Source: Microtetraspora malaysiensis
Lineage (GTDB): Bacteria > Actinomycetota > Actinomycetes > Streptosporangiales > Streptosporangiaceae
Assembly (NCBI RefSeq): GCF_001528665.1
Contig: NZ_BBYJ01000006.1
Span: forward strand, 479,961 to 543,960
Direction of reading: 5' to 3'
Length of the DNA stretch: 64,000 bases
Shown: positions 63,490-64,000 of the stretch, piece by piece
How positions within the stretch are numbered: position 1 is the first letter of the stretch
How the letters are laid out: the number at the start of each line of letters is the position of its first letter
Translations under genes and position numbers: made by a program
The notes under the pieces: model-generated
What the model saw: the letters and a program-made list of their open reading frames with translations, nothing else
Told to the model about the DNA's origin: nothing
Databases searched by the model: none

Positions 63490-64000
63490 TGAACCGCCCC
63501 GGCTTCGGTGGAGACCTCAGGGGTTGATTCCAACGGGTTCGCTGGACTGGTGTTGAGCGTAGTAGAGGGCTTCGTACTCCTCCGGCGGAACATTGCCGAT
63601 AGCCGAGTGCAGGCGGGTCGTGTTGAACCACTCGACCCATTCCGCGGTGGCGAGTTCCACCTCGGCCAGGCTGCGCCACGGCCCGCGAGGTTTGATCAGT
63701 TCAGTCTTGTACAGGCCGATCTGCGATTCCATCAGCGCGTTGTCCAGCGCATCGCCCACCGTGCCGATCGAGGCGTCGATACCGGCGGTCATCAGGTGGG
63801 TGGTGAAGCGGAAACAGGTGTATTGACTGCCGGCATCCGAGTGATGGATGAGGCCGGGACCGGCGGGGCGTCCGGAGCGGTCACGCCGCCACAACGCCAT
63901 GTCCAGGGCATCCAGCACCAGGCCGGCGCGCTTGGACATCGAGGCTGACCAGCCGACGATCGCCCGGGAGTACACGTCCACGACGAAGGCGACGTAGACG
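63490..64000 (-). mobile_element. IS3-family insertion sequence (partial)
   Basis: Begins inside the integrase with the terminal sequence TGAACCGCCCCGG (63490-63502), typical of IS3-family ends in actinobacteria. The transposase reads on the minus strand, its last codon 27 bp from this end, and the element runs off the window. The other end and the target duplication cannot be seen. Confidence 0.85.
63517..64000 (-). CDS. IS3-family transposase OrfB, C-terminal part (partial)
   Basis: At least 160 residues of the rve (DDE) integrase core: VDVYSRAIVGWSAS with the second-acid region, LIHHSDAGSQYTCFRF with its HSDxGSQY signature (second catalytic Asp), and DALDNALMESQIGLYKTELI with the catalytic Glu. 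WVEWFNTTRLHSAIGNVPPEEYE is the usual C-terminus of IS3-family OrfB. The 5' part, including the first Asp, lies outside the window. Confidence 0.95.
   Translation of the reverse strand, partial: VYVAFVVDVYSRAIVGWSASMSKRAGLVLDALDMALWRRDRSGRPAGPGLIHHSDAGSQYTCFRFTTHLMTAGIDASIGTVGDALDNALMESQIGLYKTELIKPRGPWRSLAEVELATAEWVEWFNTTRLHSAIGNVPPEEYEALYYAQHQSSEPVGINP

Overview
The window is high-GC actinobacterial chromosome, most likely from a Streptosporangiaceae-type organism (Nonomuraea / Streptosporangium relatives). This is inferred from base composition, many GTG starts, the order of conserved genes and the protein sequences; no database search was run. The housekeeping block pyrG - NUDIX - xerD - parA - scpA - scpB - rluB - (aroH, tyrA) - cmk - der (4.9-16.3 kb) matches the gene order I know from Mycobacterium tuberculosis Rv1699-Rv1713, with the two aromatic amino acid genes inserted.

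Left part (1-36.6 kb). It opens with the end of a histidine kinase and its LuxR-type response regulator, a nitronate monooxygenase, a secreted SPOR plus phosphodiester-glycosidase protein and a hexapeptide acyltransferase, then the conserved block. Next come a second two-component pair, a lipoprotein/MFS operon laid out like mycobacterial lprG-p55, MarR, a phosphopantetheinyl transferase, an Xaa-Pro aminopeptidase, a CBS protein, a large secreted subtilase with a structured leader, a leaderless Smr-domain gene, a repeat-bearing membrane protein, the PTS-type dihydroxyacetone kinase operon dhaK-dhaL-dhaM, an overlapping three-gene cassette (EspR-like regulator, short membrane protein, PAP2 phosphatase), a ThDP enzyme preceded by a coupled 46-codon ORF, and a PlsC-type acyltransferase.

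Middle part (36.7-58.7 kb). A secreted M14 carboxypeptidase, three hydrolases, a carbinolamine-dehydratase/VOC fusion, a monooxygenase with a decayed second copy, a vapBC module facing an antitoxin remnant, and the proline catabolic operon putB-pruA with a divergent PucR regulator. A GH16 hydrolase and a GT4 glycosyltransferase precede a general-stress cluster: SpoIIE-type phosphatase with sensor domains, GAF-ANTAR protein, STAS anti-anti-sigma factor, SigB-type sigma factor, RsbW-like kinase and a type II NADH dehydrogenase.

Right part (58.7-64 kb) is eroded accessory DNA: a shortened membrane gene, a DUF6458-like gene whose halves lie on opposite strands, a phage-like HTH gene, tRNA-Pro(GGG), an IS66 remnant, and a chain of four genes joined by 4-nt overlaps (XF1762-like protein, DNA methyltransferase, excisionase, integrase). 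The integrase is cut by an IS3-family element that runs off the window, so the integrative element is probably immobilised.

Two sequence habits recur. Many genes appear leaderless, with a TANNNT hexamer 6-7 nt before the start codon. Many gene ends carry long perfect hairpins, mostly without a U-tract.
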